Positions 33,093 through 43,514 of a DNA stretch of 64,000 nt are shown one piece after another (positions within the stretch are counted from its first letter, which is position 1; every line of letters starts with the position of its first letter). Both the position numbers and the translations under genes were made by a program. Location of the stretch: positions 434,001 through 498,000 of the forward strand of contig NHNW01000013.1 in assembly GCA_002786025.1 (NCBI GenBank), given 5' to 3'. This DNA comes from Zasmidium citrigriseum. Taxonomy: Eukaryota; Ascomycota; Dothideomycetes; Mycosphaerellales; Mycosphaerellaceae. The notes under the pieces were generated by a model. It was not told the origin of the DNA and searched no databases. It saw only the letters and a list, made by a program, of their open reading frames with translations.

Positions 33093-33536
33093 ACACTGAT
33101 CGCCGGCCTTGAGCATGGCATAGAGCTCTCAAGGACAACATCTTCGACTTTGTATACGCCATTTGACTTGAAGTACTCTCAGCTCTCGCCGCAACTCGAT
33201 CGGACATACCACCCGGATTTCGAAAATCCTCGTCGCAAACTCGGACAAGACGTTGGGATGAACAACTGTTCGTATGCCTCTTCTGGCATTGTCAAGATCA
33301 TAGGGACCCTTTGCTGACAATTCGTCGCACTTCGAGGTGCGAAACAGGCGATTGCTCAGCTGTTGATCTGGCAAGGCAGGCGGTATAATGCGACTATGCA
33401 CCTATGCCTTAAATACAAGGCAGGGTTCGTCAGCAATGACAACCGAGCTGGAGAAAATTCGGCCATGACGCGGTTTGCCCAATGGCTGGTTGCGAGAGGG
33501 AGCTACGATGAGAAGCTGCTCTTCGACAGGTCTTGA
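33093..33536 (+). pseudogene. Protein-like stretch with one in-frame stop, unrecognised
   Basis: One reading frame is open from 33093 to a stop at 33534-33536 except for a single TGA at 33315-33317. The translation is well mixed and protein-like (segments QLDRTYHPDFENPRRKLG and WQGRRYNATMHLCLKYK), unlike most chance frames here. A frame-neutral 54-bp intron (donor GTCAAG, branch CTGAC, acceptor AACAG) would remove the TGA, so a real spliced exon is possible. No start codon or upstream exon could be placed with confidence. It is either the 3' part of a decayed gene or the end of a small gene I cannot assemble. No family recognised. Confidence 0.35.
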
Positions 33537-33622
33537 CATAAATACGCACTGTCCCGCGTCGAAGCAATCGCCATCTCCAGCAGGCAAAGCAGCAAAGCAA
33601 AAGAGAGAATTTGATCTGATAC

Positions 33623-34858
33623 ATGTCCGCTCGCCTCCAACAAATCGTTCGCACCATGTCTTCCGTACCATCGACCATGCAGGCCATCATCATCAACGGC
33701 AACAAAGCCTCGGTTGCCAAGATCCCGGTGCCGAAGACCAGACCAACATACGTGCTTTGCAAAGTCGATTCCGTTGCTCTGAACCCTACGGACTGGAAGC
33801 ATATCAATGGCAAGCGAGCAGCCGAAGGCGGATTGTCCGGATGTGACTTTGCTGGGACTGTCGTGGAAGTCGGGTCAGAAGTGAAGAAGTCACTCAAGCC
33901 TGGCGATCGAGTCGCTGGTGTTTGCCATGGAGGCAATGCGAGCAACACTGAGGACGGTGCCTTCGCAGAGTATTGGTAAGCTTGCGCGAGAAACTAAACA
34001 CATTCAATTTGCTAAGTGGTTGCATCAGCATGGCAAAGGGTGACTTGCTCGTCAAGATCCCAGACAGCCTGGGTTTCGAAGATGCGTCAACATTCCCTCT
34101 GGGCGTGTCTACTGTCGGACAGGGTCTCTTCCAAAAGGCCCTGAAGCTCAATCTTCCAACAAACCCAACGAAGAATGGCGAGACTGTTCTGATCTACGTC
34201 AGTATCCACCTCCTTCCTCCTTCACCACATCATATGCTGACGACTCTTACAGGGTGGCTCCACTGCGACTGGATCTCTGGCAATCCAGTTCGCCAAGTTG
34301 GCGGGCTACAGGGTCATCGCCACCTGCAGCCCACACAACAACGACTTCGTGAAGAGCCGCGGCGCCGATGCAGTGTACAACTACAAGGATCCGAATTGTG
34401 GCAAGAACATCAACAAAGACACCAACGACTCCTTGAAATTTGCCTGGGACACCATCTCCCTCCCAGCCTCTGCCCAAATCTGCGAGGAAGCCTTCTCGTC
34501 TGACGGATCAGGCGCTAGGTATGGCACCATTCTTGGCTCCAAGTTGCCCAACAGGAAGGACATCCAGAGTACGACCACCATTATGTACACCATTTTCAAC
34601 GAGGCCTACACCAAAGCGGGCCGCGACACTCCGGCCATGCCAGAGGATTTCGAGTTCGCAAAGGAGATCTTTGGCATCACCGAGAAGCTTCTCGCCGAAG
34701 GCAAGCTGAAGACTCATCCTGAGAAGGTCGGTCCCAATGGATTGGAAGGCGTCCTTCAGGGGATGGAAGACATGAAGAACGATAAAGTCAGCGGAGCCAA
34801 GCTCGTCTATCACGTTAGAGAGACGCCAAAGGATTCCAAGGCGGAGAAGGACCTGTAG
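33623..34858 (+). CDS. Medium-chain dehydrogenase/reductase, trans-enoyl-reductase-like
   Basis: Exons 33623-33975, 34029-34197 and 34253-34858, with introns of 53 and 55 bp, phases 2 and 0. Length is 375 residues; the ATGs at 33656 and 33677 are alternative starts. Visible: the GroES-like start with ALNPTDWKHI, GCDFAGTVVEVG, then LIYGGSTATGSLAIQFAKLAGY as the NADPH-binding Rossmann turn. The C-terminal EKLLAEGKLKTHP ... GLEGVLQGMEDMKNDKVSGAKLVY is typical. The structural-zinc Cys set is absent, so it is of the zinc-independent quinone/enoyl reductase kind, which includes LovC-type partners of polyketide synthases. No synthase is in the window. It could equally detoxify enals or quinones. NADPH use is inferred. 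Confidence 0.85.
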
Positions 34859-35748
34859 AATGACGAGCGTCGATCTCTCATCTCTCATCTCTCAACAAGG
34901 TTGAACACCGGGTCGCGAGGGTTGCGAGAATGAGCGACAGTACCAAGAAGGCGCAGCAACATAGGCAAAAGTCATACTAACGAAGCAAGACATACGCCAT
35001 TGCAAACACTCGCCACGGCCTCAACTCGTAATCGCAATGCGCGGACACCGTCTACATTGTGCAAGCCTCCCATGAACAAAGAGATAAGTTCCGTACCGCC
35101 TGCAACCTGCCTTCGCCACGAACCTAAATCCCCCGATCAAAGCATGACATCTGATTCCTGACTCAAAAGCTTGCGAATACGAAATGCTTGTCTTCACACT
35201 ATAGGGTAGGCAAAGGCAATCATCATGTGAAGAGCAGCGGAAGGTGACCACGTTGGGACGGAAACTTTCGAATCCGCTGACCTTGTGAACAAAGTAGGAG
35301 CTCCGCCAGCTCCAGCTCCAGCACTGCCACAGTCGCAGCCGTACGAAAGTTTCGCCGCCGACGGTCGGCACGCGAGCGCAGCTGCGGTGTCTGGATTCTC
35401 TCTGACGCAACTTTGGTGTGCTTGCTCGTTCAGCAGCGAAGAGTTGCCTGGGAGAGATTTCGTTCCGCTAACATCAGCCACGGATCAATTGGATTGATGT
35501 TGATCCGCCGGGCGTGGTCGTTTGGTGACGGCGATAGGATTGAGGGACTGCTGATGAGATAAGGTGAGTGAGGCCAAGAGTGAGGTATTAAAGGTCGTGT
35601 GCTTGCGCTGTCTTGTGATGCGGTATTTATCTTGTGCTGCTGAAGATCTCTTGACGACAAGACTGATAGACCTTTGACCTACAATACTGTCAACAACATT
35701 GCACAAGAAAGCAACATACCGACCACAAACACAACGCTCCTCATCAAC
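34859..35748. other. Intergenic
   Basis: 890 bp between the reductase and a small Ser/Arg-rich gene. A short AGCTCC-type simple tract lies near 35301-35325 and a CATGTGA at 35224-35230. The final 50 bp before 35749 are A/C-rich leader-like sequence. No gene seen. Confidence 0.45.
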
Positions 35749-36149
35749 ATGGCCTCCACAAAAACCACCTCCTCAAACAGTCCGCCTCCTCCCTCCCACC
35801 ACCACTTCAACCCTGCCACTAACCAAACCTCCCAGACTACCTCACCCCCGACTACGTTCCCTCAAAGACCTCTCTCGACAAAGAGACCAACAACTACACA
35901 CACGCCGCCACACAATCATCCGACTCCCGCCGTGCCTCAGAAACCGCCGAATGGCTCCTCCCCAACTACCGACCGACAGAATTCCGCTCAAGATCCTCGA
36001 GCGTGAATAGCCGGAGTCGCTCCACGAGTGGTTCGTGGGATACGCATCAGGTTTCTGCGGCGGAGAGGCAGTGGCGGAAGGACCAGGAGGCGAAGAGTCG
36101 GAGTCGGGTGCAGAAGTTGTTTAGTTATGGGTTTATGAGTGGGAAGTGA
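35749..36149 (+). CDS. Small Ser/Arg-rich protein A, paralogue of the gene at 37031
   Basis: Exon 1 is 35749-35779 and exon 2 is 35836-36149. The 56-bp intron has branch CACTAAC, acceptor CTCCCAG and an unusual donor GTCCGC; phase 1 creates an Asn codon. Predicted length is 114 residues. Exon 2 is the firm part: YLTPDYVPSKTSLDKETN, AEWLLPNYRPTEFRSRS, then SRSRS repeats and a basic end (ERQWRKDQEAKSRSRVQKLF). Without splicing, the ATG frame ends in a low-complexity Pro/Thr peptide, so splicing is needed. The layout (short exon, phase-1 intron, SRSRS, Trp, basic tail) matches the gene at 37031-37519. Function unknown; not a canonical RNA-binding SR protein because it lacks an RRM. Confidence 0.6.
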
Positions 36150-37030
36150 AGGGTCGACTAAACCACTTTGGGTCTCTTAGCACGGTGTTATTGTGATTGC
36201 TTTGGATCGCTCATTGGAACGATGTGATGATGAAACGCGAATGTGTTTGGGATGTATGGCGTTGTAGGCTTCCTGCTCAATTGACACCATTCTCGTCAAC
36301 TTCGGCCATCAACGAACGAAAATCTCCTACCCTCCGTCTTCCACCAAACCGGACGATTTGCTCTCTCAAGGAAAGCGTCTGGCACCAAGCTCTTGAACGG
36401 CTTGTTGCATCCTCAAGCCCTTGCGACAAAGTTCGAGATTGCTGAGGACGTCTTCCAGTTTGACTGAAATACCGAGAGTATCTCTTCTCAGCATACCCAA
36501 CCATGACGCTCTCGCTCAATCCTCATAATCCACCTTCACATGCAAACCAACCCATCGTCATCAACCACAAACCCCATCCCCACAAAAAAGACCCACTCCC
36601 TTCTCGTCTCGTCTTACGGAAGCCCAGCCAACGCACTCCACAACTTCCAACTTCGCATCTTCCAACTTACGAATCATCCGAGACCGACTTTATCGTTTTG
36701 CATAGCCTCTTTTTTGAAAAGCTTGGAAGGTCTTGGAAAGGTAGACTTTTATTAGGAGGTGTGAGAGTGCCGAGGATTCGACGGAGGTGATGATGGAATT
36801 GCGTGGAAAGTTGTCTGGGGTCAGACGAGAAGACCCTGGAATGGGAGGACTGGTCACGCCACGGCACACGACACTTGCTGCGTAGGTTGAGAGATCGATC
36901 GGAAGCGTGAGGGATAGAGGAAATAAGTATATAAGTACAAGTAGTGGTCGCATTTTTCGCCTCTTCCATATTGCTATATCCAGAACAACTCCGACCAACA
37001 CCACAGCAACCCAAACCGACAAGCACATTG
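36150..37030. other. Intergenic between the two small paralogues
   Basis: 880 bp. Overlapping open frames near 36500-36790 are compositional. The last ~100 bp form an A/C-rich leader-like stretch similar to that before gene A. No other gene supported. Confidence 0.45.
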
Positions 37031-37519
37031 ATGCACTACGATCCATACACAACAGAACAACAAGCACCACCAACAACTCTCCCAAGCATGGCAACAACAG
37101 CAGAAACCCACAACCCTAACACAACAACCACCCCTAATACACAAGAAGACTCAACCCAAAGTTCGTCTCCCGCTCCCCTACTCCACGCACCCCATCCCCT
37201 CCGCCCCTCCTGCCGGCACTTCCCCTACCTTAATCCTAACAATCCCTCCACAGACACCCAAAACCAACAAACAACCGGCATCCTGCACGACGAAACCATT
37301 CCCGTCGCGACGAAATTCTCCCGCCTTTCGGAACAGCACGGCGACACCGGCTCTCGATCCCGCAGCCGGAGCAGAGATCCTATGGATGGCGAGGTTAGGA
37401 GGTCTTCTGCGGCAGATGTGAGGCGGAGCAGTGTGTGGAGTCAGGATAAGGAGAAGAAGCAGAGGAGTAAGGTTGCGAAGTTGTTGGATCATCATTGGGT
37501 GCCGGGGTTTTTGAAATGA
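37031..37519 (+). CDS. Small Ser/Arg-rich protein B
   Basis: From the ATG at 37031 (or 37088). The frame is open throughout, but a 93-bp frame-neutral intron is likely at 37161-37253 (donor GTTCGT, branch CCTAAC, acceptor CCACAG). It has the same phase 1 as in gene A. Spliced length is 131 residues (112 from the second ATG). The C-terminal half reads ILHDETIPVATKFSRLSE, then an SRSRSRS run, SSVWSQDKEKKQRSKVAKLL and WVPGFLK. The intron would remove a His/Pro/Cys-rich segment that looks non-coding. Tandem, same strand as gene A, so probably an old local duplication. Function unknown. Confidence 0.6.
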   Translation: MHYDPYTTEQQAPPTTLPSMATTAETHNPNTTTTPNTQEDSTQSSSPAPLLHAPHPLRPSCRHFPYLNPNNPSTDTQNQQTTGILHDETIPVATKFSRLSEQHGDTGSRSRSRSRDPMDGEVRRSSAADVRRSSVWSQDKEKKQRSKVAKLLDHHWVPGFLK

Positions 37520-38143
37520 GCGATTAGCAGGAGGAGGATGGGAGGGATGGTGTCAAGATACCAGCATTGTGAGTTTCGTGTGTTGCAATTTGGAGCTACT
37601 GTTGCGATGAGGGACGAGGTACGATTTGATGACATAGATTTGGTAATGGAGTCTTTTGAATCACATTACCAGTTGGTTTCGCCGTGGAGAATCTTTCTTT
37701 CAATACCAGTGCTGCGTCCTCCGTATCCAGTCATCCAGACTGTGGTCTGGTAAAGCAGAAAGCCTCGTGCGAGTCGTTGCATGGGCCTGTACGGCGATCG
37801 ATTCGATGTCGCCAAGTCGTCCCGTTCGTCACCGTCGTCCTTGTAGGCAAAGACATCGCTGCCTGTTGCTGGTCATCTGATGCTCTTTGCTCAGATGCTA
37901 ACCCGGTCTGCTGGTCAGCGGTCGAGCAGGCCCTTAAACACAGCCATTGCCCAGACCAAACCCGCAAGGTTGGTTGTTGGATGAAGTTGCTCAGCAGAGG
38001 ACTTATCAGCGGGGACAAGGTGATCCGCATCCTGATCCTGCCGCCATGCGCAGTCGCTGATGAGCTTCAGGATCCTTGGCCGATGACGTCGGGCGCTTCG
38101 ACTGCTCTCCTGATCCATGATTGAAGATCTGATGGAAAGTCCC
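37520..38143. other. Convergent 3' intergenic region
   Basis: 624 bp between small gene B and the 3' end of GRC3. Short overlapping frames only; no gene or repeat seen. Confidence 0.5.
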
Positions 38144-40092
38144 TCATCGCATACTACTTCTCGTCGGAGGATGTCGCAACCTCCAAACCGAACCCTCCAC
38201 ACCAACAGGTTCTCTCAAAGTAACCCACGGCCGCTCAATCTCCTCGTCGATCGATGTTTCATTATCGAAGGTCTTCGCATCGTAGAGGTCTTCCAGGTAA
38301 GCCCATTCCGGGGGGTCGAATCCGCCGCGCACGAGGACCACCTTTTGGGTCATGAGGTCCGCTATTTGACTTTCAGGGAGCGGCGTCACCAGATTGAGCT
38401 TCTTGTTCTTGATGTCTATGCCTCTGATTAGAGCTAGACCAAGACATTTGCTGTGTTGAGGGTCGAGTGGGAAGGAGAAACCGTCTGCCTTAGAGATGAT
38501 GTAAGGCAAGTCTTCGTTGGAAGTGCGCTCGACAGCTGTTGTATCGAAGAGGTTGGGGTCATGTTTGACGATGGCTACCATGGATCCATCGAGCACTTCA
38601 CCCAGGAAGTCTGGTTGTGGTGCTTGTCCATAGGAGAGAATCGCCTCGATGCCTGCGTTATCGCCAGAGTATCGTACGTTCCAGGGCCGGATGTTACTGA
38701 TGCGTTTGTGATTCCATCGAGGCGTGTCTTTCGAAGTTCTCCCTCTCTGATGAAAGTAAGCCATGGTCTGCATGGCCCTCAGTTCTGCAGGTGCCCGAGT
38801 AGGTGCTCTGCCCTGACGACGGTCAACCTTGTGCATCGTAGCTTGTGCCCGGAGACGCTCTTCAAGATCAGATTCTAGTTGCCCAATCGCGACAATATCG
38901 GTGACGCCCGCGGATGCCACTATATCGGTCCAAACGCTTGCGCCTAGGCCACTAACCCATCCACAGGAGTTGATCACAACCGGTACATCCCTCAACACCC
39001 ATCTGGCAAGATCCGCCACGCAGTCAACGTAGTGTCCTGGGTCCTCTTTGAACGAAGTTGCAGCTATTGCATGTGATCGAATCAAGCGAAAAGCTTTCGA
39101 CTCAACCGATGCAGGATGTGTGTACGATGGCCCGAGAATGGGAGCGGTGACTTCCACCAAAGATACTTGGCCAGGAGGCCCGAATTCCGGTTGTCCAGGA
39201 TCCAGGTCAAGATAGAAGCATCGCTGGGCTCCCGGCCGAGTCATGATCATGTTAGAAAGTAGACGGTTGAATGTCGACTTCCCCGTTGACTTTCCTCCGA
39301 CCGCCACGATACGTGGCGGACGACCGTTTTCTTCCAGTCTGGCGTTCAACCTGGAGAATACCCGTCTTGTATCGTCATCGATTTCCAGTGGTACCAGAGG
39401 TCTCTTCAAGGGATCTTCGGATGAATCGACCAGCCATTGGAATGAACTTGATCTGTCGTGCCCTGCCCCGATCTTGGTGAAGAGAGGTGAGTAAGAACTC
39501 AAGCACCGTACGCTGTCATCCCATCCGACAGATTTGACCTTGATCACTGTATCATTCTTCCGTGCCACCACTGCCGGGACAGCTTGTGTGGTGAGAGCGC
39601 AGACTCGCTGTGCGCCAGAATTGGGATGGAGCATTGCACCTTGGATTGAGACCACGCCTTTCGAGACTTCCAGGCTATATTCGCCAACAAATGTGACGTA
39701 CTCGTCAGCTTTCATGGAGAGTTCAAGGGAGCTTTCTGTCTTCTTCAGGACGTTTTCCTTGCCCAGTACTAGACTTGACAGTCGCACACTGGGCCTGGGT
39801 GGAGCGGGAGCCGCCACGGTCTCTTCGAGATCAATTGAAGCATCTTGAGCACCAGAACTCGGATGTTGGCCATCGTATGGAGCTCCAGCAATGGTCGATG
39901 CTAAGTCGATATTATCGTCTCGAGTCTCAGATCTCGCGACAGGCTGCTCCGCGCGTTGTCGGGCTTGTTTGGCAGCGGCAAAAGCGCTGAGTTGGCCTAT
40001 TCGAACATTAGTGCATGTCAACGCGTGATATCTTGATTTACGATACCATTCGGCCTCCCAAACGCGTCCTGCGCCTTTCTCTTCTGCGCCAT
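38144..40092 (-). CDS. GRC3: Polynucleotide 5'-hydroxyl-kinase Grc3/NOL9
   Basis: Exon 1 is 40047-40092 and exon 2 is 38144-39996. The 50-bp intron has donor GTATCG, branch CACTAATG and acceptor AATAG, phase 1. Length is 632 residues. Splicing gives the expected basic start (MAQKRKAQDAF), then QLSAFAAAKQARQRAE. The Walker A motif is VGGKSTGKSTFNRLL, followed by LDLDPGQPEF and the lid/Walker B-like part VVINSCGWVSGLG. The C-terminal domain is complete. Grc3 with Las1 cleaves and phosphorylates ITS2 in pre-rRNA and aids Pol I termination in yeast, in the nucleolus. It is head to head with RPA34 across 180 bp, so co-regulation of ribosome-biogenesis genes is likely. Confidence 0.93.
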
Positions 40093-40272
40093 TAAAGGAG
40101 AAACGGATCAAAGATGCTCGATCGGGAAAGATGAAGTTTTCGAGCCGTCGGTCTCATTTATACGCACGGGATCAGATATTCGCGCAGCGATTGACTTCAC
40201 GAAATTTACGCGGAGCTGGAGATTTGCGGGCAGCATCCATGTCGCTTTTGCAATCCCATTGATCGCTCCTCC
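40093..40272. promoter_or_regulatory. Bidirectional GRC3/RPA34 promoter
   Basis: Only 180 bp separate the two start codons, so the core promoter is shared. No TATA box is obvious; short Cs and Ts flank both starts. Confidence 0.6.
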
Positions 40273-42177
40273 ATGTCCGTCAAGCAGCCGCCAGCCATGG
40301 CGAAGGCAAAGGAATCTAAAACGGCTGCCAAAAAGAAGGACTCGCCGGCGAAGAAAGCGACGTCCTCGAAGAAAACGAAGCCTGCAGCATCTCATTTGAG
40401 CGAGGAAAAGGTCGTCGATTCAGGGAGCGAAAACGAAGCACCGCCTGCGAAGAGCCCTGCGAAAACTGCCACGAAGAGCAAGGAGACGCCAAAGAAGTCA
40501 AAGACAGCTTCAAAGCCCGCACAACAGGAAAAAGCTTCTACCAGCAAGAGCAAGGTCGTCAGGAAAGAGGAGGATGCTTCGGATTCGGATGAAAGCAGTG
40601 AAGAGGAGAGCGAGGAAGAGAAGCCGGTAGCAAAGGAGCCCGAAAAGGTGCCTGCAAAGACCAATGGAGTGAAGAGGAAGGCAGACGAAGAATCGGATGA
40701 TGAAGACAGCGAGAGCGAGGCAGAGCCACCCGCCAAGAAGACGAAGACTTCTCCGGAAGTGGACATGCAGGACTCGTCATCTGAGGAGGAGGACAGCAGC
40801 GAAGAGGAGGAAAAGCCTGCGGTGAAGAGCATTGCGAAGCCAGAAGTAAAGATTAAGAAAGCAGAGCCTGCGCCAGACGTGGATATGAAGGACTCGTCTT
40901 CAGATGAGGAGGATAGCAGCAGCGAGGAGGAGGAACCGGCTGCTGCAGCAAAGTCCGCAACGAAGTCAAAAGAGAAGCCCGAGCAGAAGGCCAAGAAGGT
41001 GGAGCCAGCGCCAGATGTCGATATGAAGGATTCTTCCTCAGAAGAGGAGGACGAGAGTAGCGAGGAGTCGGAGAAGGAGCCTGTGGCTGCGAAGAAGGTG
41101 AAAGAGAAGGGGAAGGCCAAGGCAGAAAAGCAGGAGCCTGCTTCTAAACCGGCAGTTGAGGAATCGTCAGAGGACGAAGACGAGGATGAAAGCAGCGAAG
41201 CATCAGAGAATACCAAGCCAGCAGCCACGAAGTCGAAAAACGTAGCAGCCTCTAAGCCGTCCCAAACTTCGATCGAAAGCATACCTGCGAAACCCTTCGA
41301 GCCTCCCACTGGATACTCGCCTTTGTCGTTATCAGATCTCCCGTCCGCATCTCCCTTCGCAGCTAAAGATCTCTCTGGCAAGCAAATATGGCACATCACT
41401 GCTCCATCGAACATCCCGCTGAAAGCCATCACCGAAGTCGCGTCGGATGCGATCAAGAGCAGCACCCCAGTCCTCAATCACAAAGGCGTCGACTACATCC
41501 TGGCCGAGAACAAGAACCACAGCACAAACTTCGATACCATCTTCATACCCTCGAAAGACGGCTACCAATCTGTGGAGCACAAAGTCGATACGACACTCAA
41601 TCTGCAGCAGAAGATCGAACTCCCGAACCTGAGCAAGATCCAAGCGGACATCAACAAGGGCAGCAACGCGGCAGCGCACATTGCACAAGCACCCGTGAGT
41701 GATGCGAGGCCGCAGCCGAAAGGCCTGCGTATGAGATACAAGCCTCCAGGTTTTGGACGTGGCGATCCCGGTCGAGTAGGCTCAGACAGCTTAGACGAAG
41801 AGTCCCAGAACCGATCTGCCGGCAGGGCCTTCCAGTTCCCCAAAGCACTTGGAGCTCATGGCGCATCCGATAAGCCGGACACTCCTGCAACCGAGAAGAC
41901 CAAGAAGTCGAAGAAGAACAAGCGTGATTCGGATGTGGAGATGGTCAATGGGGATTCGCAAATGCCGGCGCCTTCGTCGACGACGCCGTTGAAGAAGAGA
42001 AAGAAGCAGGCACAGGAGGGTGCAGAGGCTGAGACACCTGAGCCTACTTCGACGCCTGCTGTGGTTCATGCTTCGCCGTCTGCGGTGAAGGAGGAGAGTA
42101 AGGAGGAGAAAGCGAAGCGGAAGGAGGCGAAGAGGTTGAAGAAGGAGGCGAAGAAGGCGAAGGAGGGAGAAAGTTAA
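40273..42177 (+). CDS. RPA34: RNA polymerase I subunit Rpa34 (A34.5-like) with long acidic/Ser repeats
   Basis: Single exon of 634 residues (alternative ATG at 40297). The first ~330 residues are Lys/Ala/Ser/Glu-rich. They include three copies of a unit containing VDMKDSSS-EEED (VDMQDSSS in the first) and further acidic Ser clusters, ideal CK2 sites. Next comes the Rpa34 domain (about 340-480) with PFEPPTGYSPL, LSGKQIWHITAPSNIP and GLRMRYKPPGFGRGDP. A Lys-rich tail ends the protein. In Pol I the subunit pairs with A49 in a TFIIF/TFIIE-like heterodimer that stimulates elongation and RNA cleavage. The N-terminal extension is unusual in length compared with the yeast subunit (about 230 residues), and recalls Nopp140/treacle repeats. 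Confidence 0.85.
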   Translation: MSVKQPPAMAKAKESKTAAKKKDSPAKKATSSKKTKPAASHLSEEKVVDSGSENEAPPAKSPAKTATKSKETPKKSKTASKPAQQEKASTSKSKVVRKEEDASDSDESSEEESEEEKPVAKEPEKVPAKTNGVKRKADEESDDEDSESEAEPPAKKTKTSPEVDMQDSSSEEEDSSEEEEKPAVKSIAKPEVKIKKAEPAPDVDMKDSSSDEEDSSSEEEEPAAAAKSATKSKEKPEQKAKKVEPAPDVDMKDSSSEEEDESSEESEKEPVAAKKVKEKGKAKAEKQEPASKPAVEESSEDEDEDESSEASENTKPAATKSKNVAASKPSQTSIESIPAKPFEPPTGYSPLSLSDLPSASPFAAKDLSGKQIWHITAPSNIPLKAITEVASDAIKSSTPVLNHKGVDYILAENKNHSTNFDTIFIPSKDGYQSVEHKVDTTLNLQQKIELPNLSKIQADINKGSNAAAHIAQAPVSDARPQPKGLRMRYKPPGFGRGDPGRVGSDSLDEESQNRSAGRAFQFPKALGAHGASDKPDTPATEKTKKSKKNKRDSDVEMVNGDSQMPAPSSTTPLKKRKKQAQEGAEAETPEPTSTPAVVHASPSAVKEESKEEKAKRKEAKRLKKEAKKAKEGES

Positions 42178-42429
42178 GATCAACATCAACATCAATTGAT
42201 TGTTTTTGCGCATGGCCACAAAGCTATCAACACCTGTTGCCTGATCAACCGCTGCCATCCGCTCGACTTTGACATATACCTCATTTACAGCAGCTTCAAG
42301 TGTCCATATCAACGTCAATGACTGGAGACATGCACAGTCTTGCTCACTGATCAAAGCCTGCTATGACTGCCTGGAGACTCCACTGAAATGCCATCTTGCT
42401 TTCCACCATGTACATGCTTTTCCGCCGGA

Positions 42430-43043
42430 TCAAAGGAACTTGACACGGTACTCGTGCTCACGCACGCTCCAAGGATTATCGCTCTCGAAGTCCTTGACCA
42501 TGTGCGGCTCTCCCAACTCAAACTCGAACGACCATGACATGGACCTCAGCTTGGTCGCCATCACGTCAGACTCCAGATGGGGCCCGTAGACAATACGAAA
42601 GCCTCCAATCGACTTGCGGAACGGACCTGGGATATTTGCAAGCCGTTTGCCGAGTGCTCGCATCTCCCTCGAGGACGCCCAATCGCATGAGACTCTGAAT
42701 CCGTTCTCGTAGAAGTATGCCAGGAGTTCTTGACGAAGGGCGCGGCAGGTTCTCGTGATGCCGGATTGGGGCACGATTGAGGGTGGGTTCTTGCGTGTGA
42801 ATTTGATTTCGGGCTCGTCGTCGATGGCCATTCTGCCGATCTCGGACCAGATTTCTGGTGGGAGGTCGAGGAGGCCGAATGGCTTTTCTTTCTAGATGAG
42901 GGGTCAGCGATTAGTTGGTGACGAGACTTGGTGCGGCAGTTCGAGCGTACCTTGGGCTGGTCGTCGGCAGCGCTTGCATCCGTGACGACTTCCTCATCTG
43001 CGCCAGGCATCGTATCGTTGGCTATCGATGCCGCTGCCTCCAT
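42430..43043 (-). CDS. F-box-like array member 1
   Basis: Exons 42951-43043 and 42430-42891, intron 59 bp (GTACGC ... CTGACC ... TCTAG), phase 0, 184 residues. Exon 1 encodes a variable Ala/Asp/Glu-rich head ending in DDQPK. Exon 2 opens with KEKPFGLLDLPPEIWSEIG, an F-box-like helix pair. Next is the family's second motif ITRTCRALRQELLAYFY, and the end is WSFEFELGE ... YRVKFL. Members of this kind probably bind Skp1 and select proteins for ubiquitination, but some fungal F-box-like proteins have no proven SCF role. It is the most upstream member of a seven-gene minus-strand family at 42-53 kb. Confidence 0.75.
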
Positions 43044-43514
43044 GCTGGGGTGTATGTGCGCAAGTCTGGTCGTTGTTGTGTGGTTGAGGAAGCTGCGAGA
43101 AGAAAGTTTGGAAGGCACGCTTGTGGAGGAAGGTGATGGTCTGTGCGAGCATGTGAATTTGTGAAAGTCTGCGACAGAAGTTCCGATTGCACTTGTACGT
43201 GAGTATCCCGCAACACCTTTCCGCGACTCTCACTAGCAGATACTGATTCGTGTGGTCTCAAGGCTCGTTCATTTTCTAACGCAATTTGGCTGGATATGAA
43301 AGCAGACGAGTGAGGTAAGCAACTCCAGATTGGAATACATGCGCCCTATTCAAGTCGAGAGAGCAGTTGCAAGTGACATAGCATTCATAGATTCCGATTC
43401 CTCAATCCTGCATGCACTTCTCGTATGTTGTCTGCCTGGCCGTTCATGATACAACGAACCGTCGTATCGTCCCCCCTGAAGCTTGGCCGTCTCATGTGGC
43501 TCATACATGCCTTA
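43044..43514. other. Intergenic between array members 1 and 2
   Basis: 471 bp with the CATGTGA element at 43150-43156 and no other gene. Confidence 0.5.
43150..43156 (-). promoter_or_regulatory. CATGTGA element of array member 1
   Basis: 107 bp upstream of the start. In gene orientation it reads AATTCACATGC, close to the yeast Ino2/Ino4 core TTCACATG. Confidence 0.55.

Noticed and set aside
36503..36790. 95-codon plus-strand frame between the small paralogues
   Set aside because: His/Pro/Asn low complexity with no similarity to either neighbour; probably chance.
40392..41477. 361-codon Ser/Phe-rich minus-strand frame
   Set aside because: Mirror of the Lys/Glu/Ser repeats of RPA34; low complexity and no start context.
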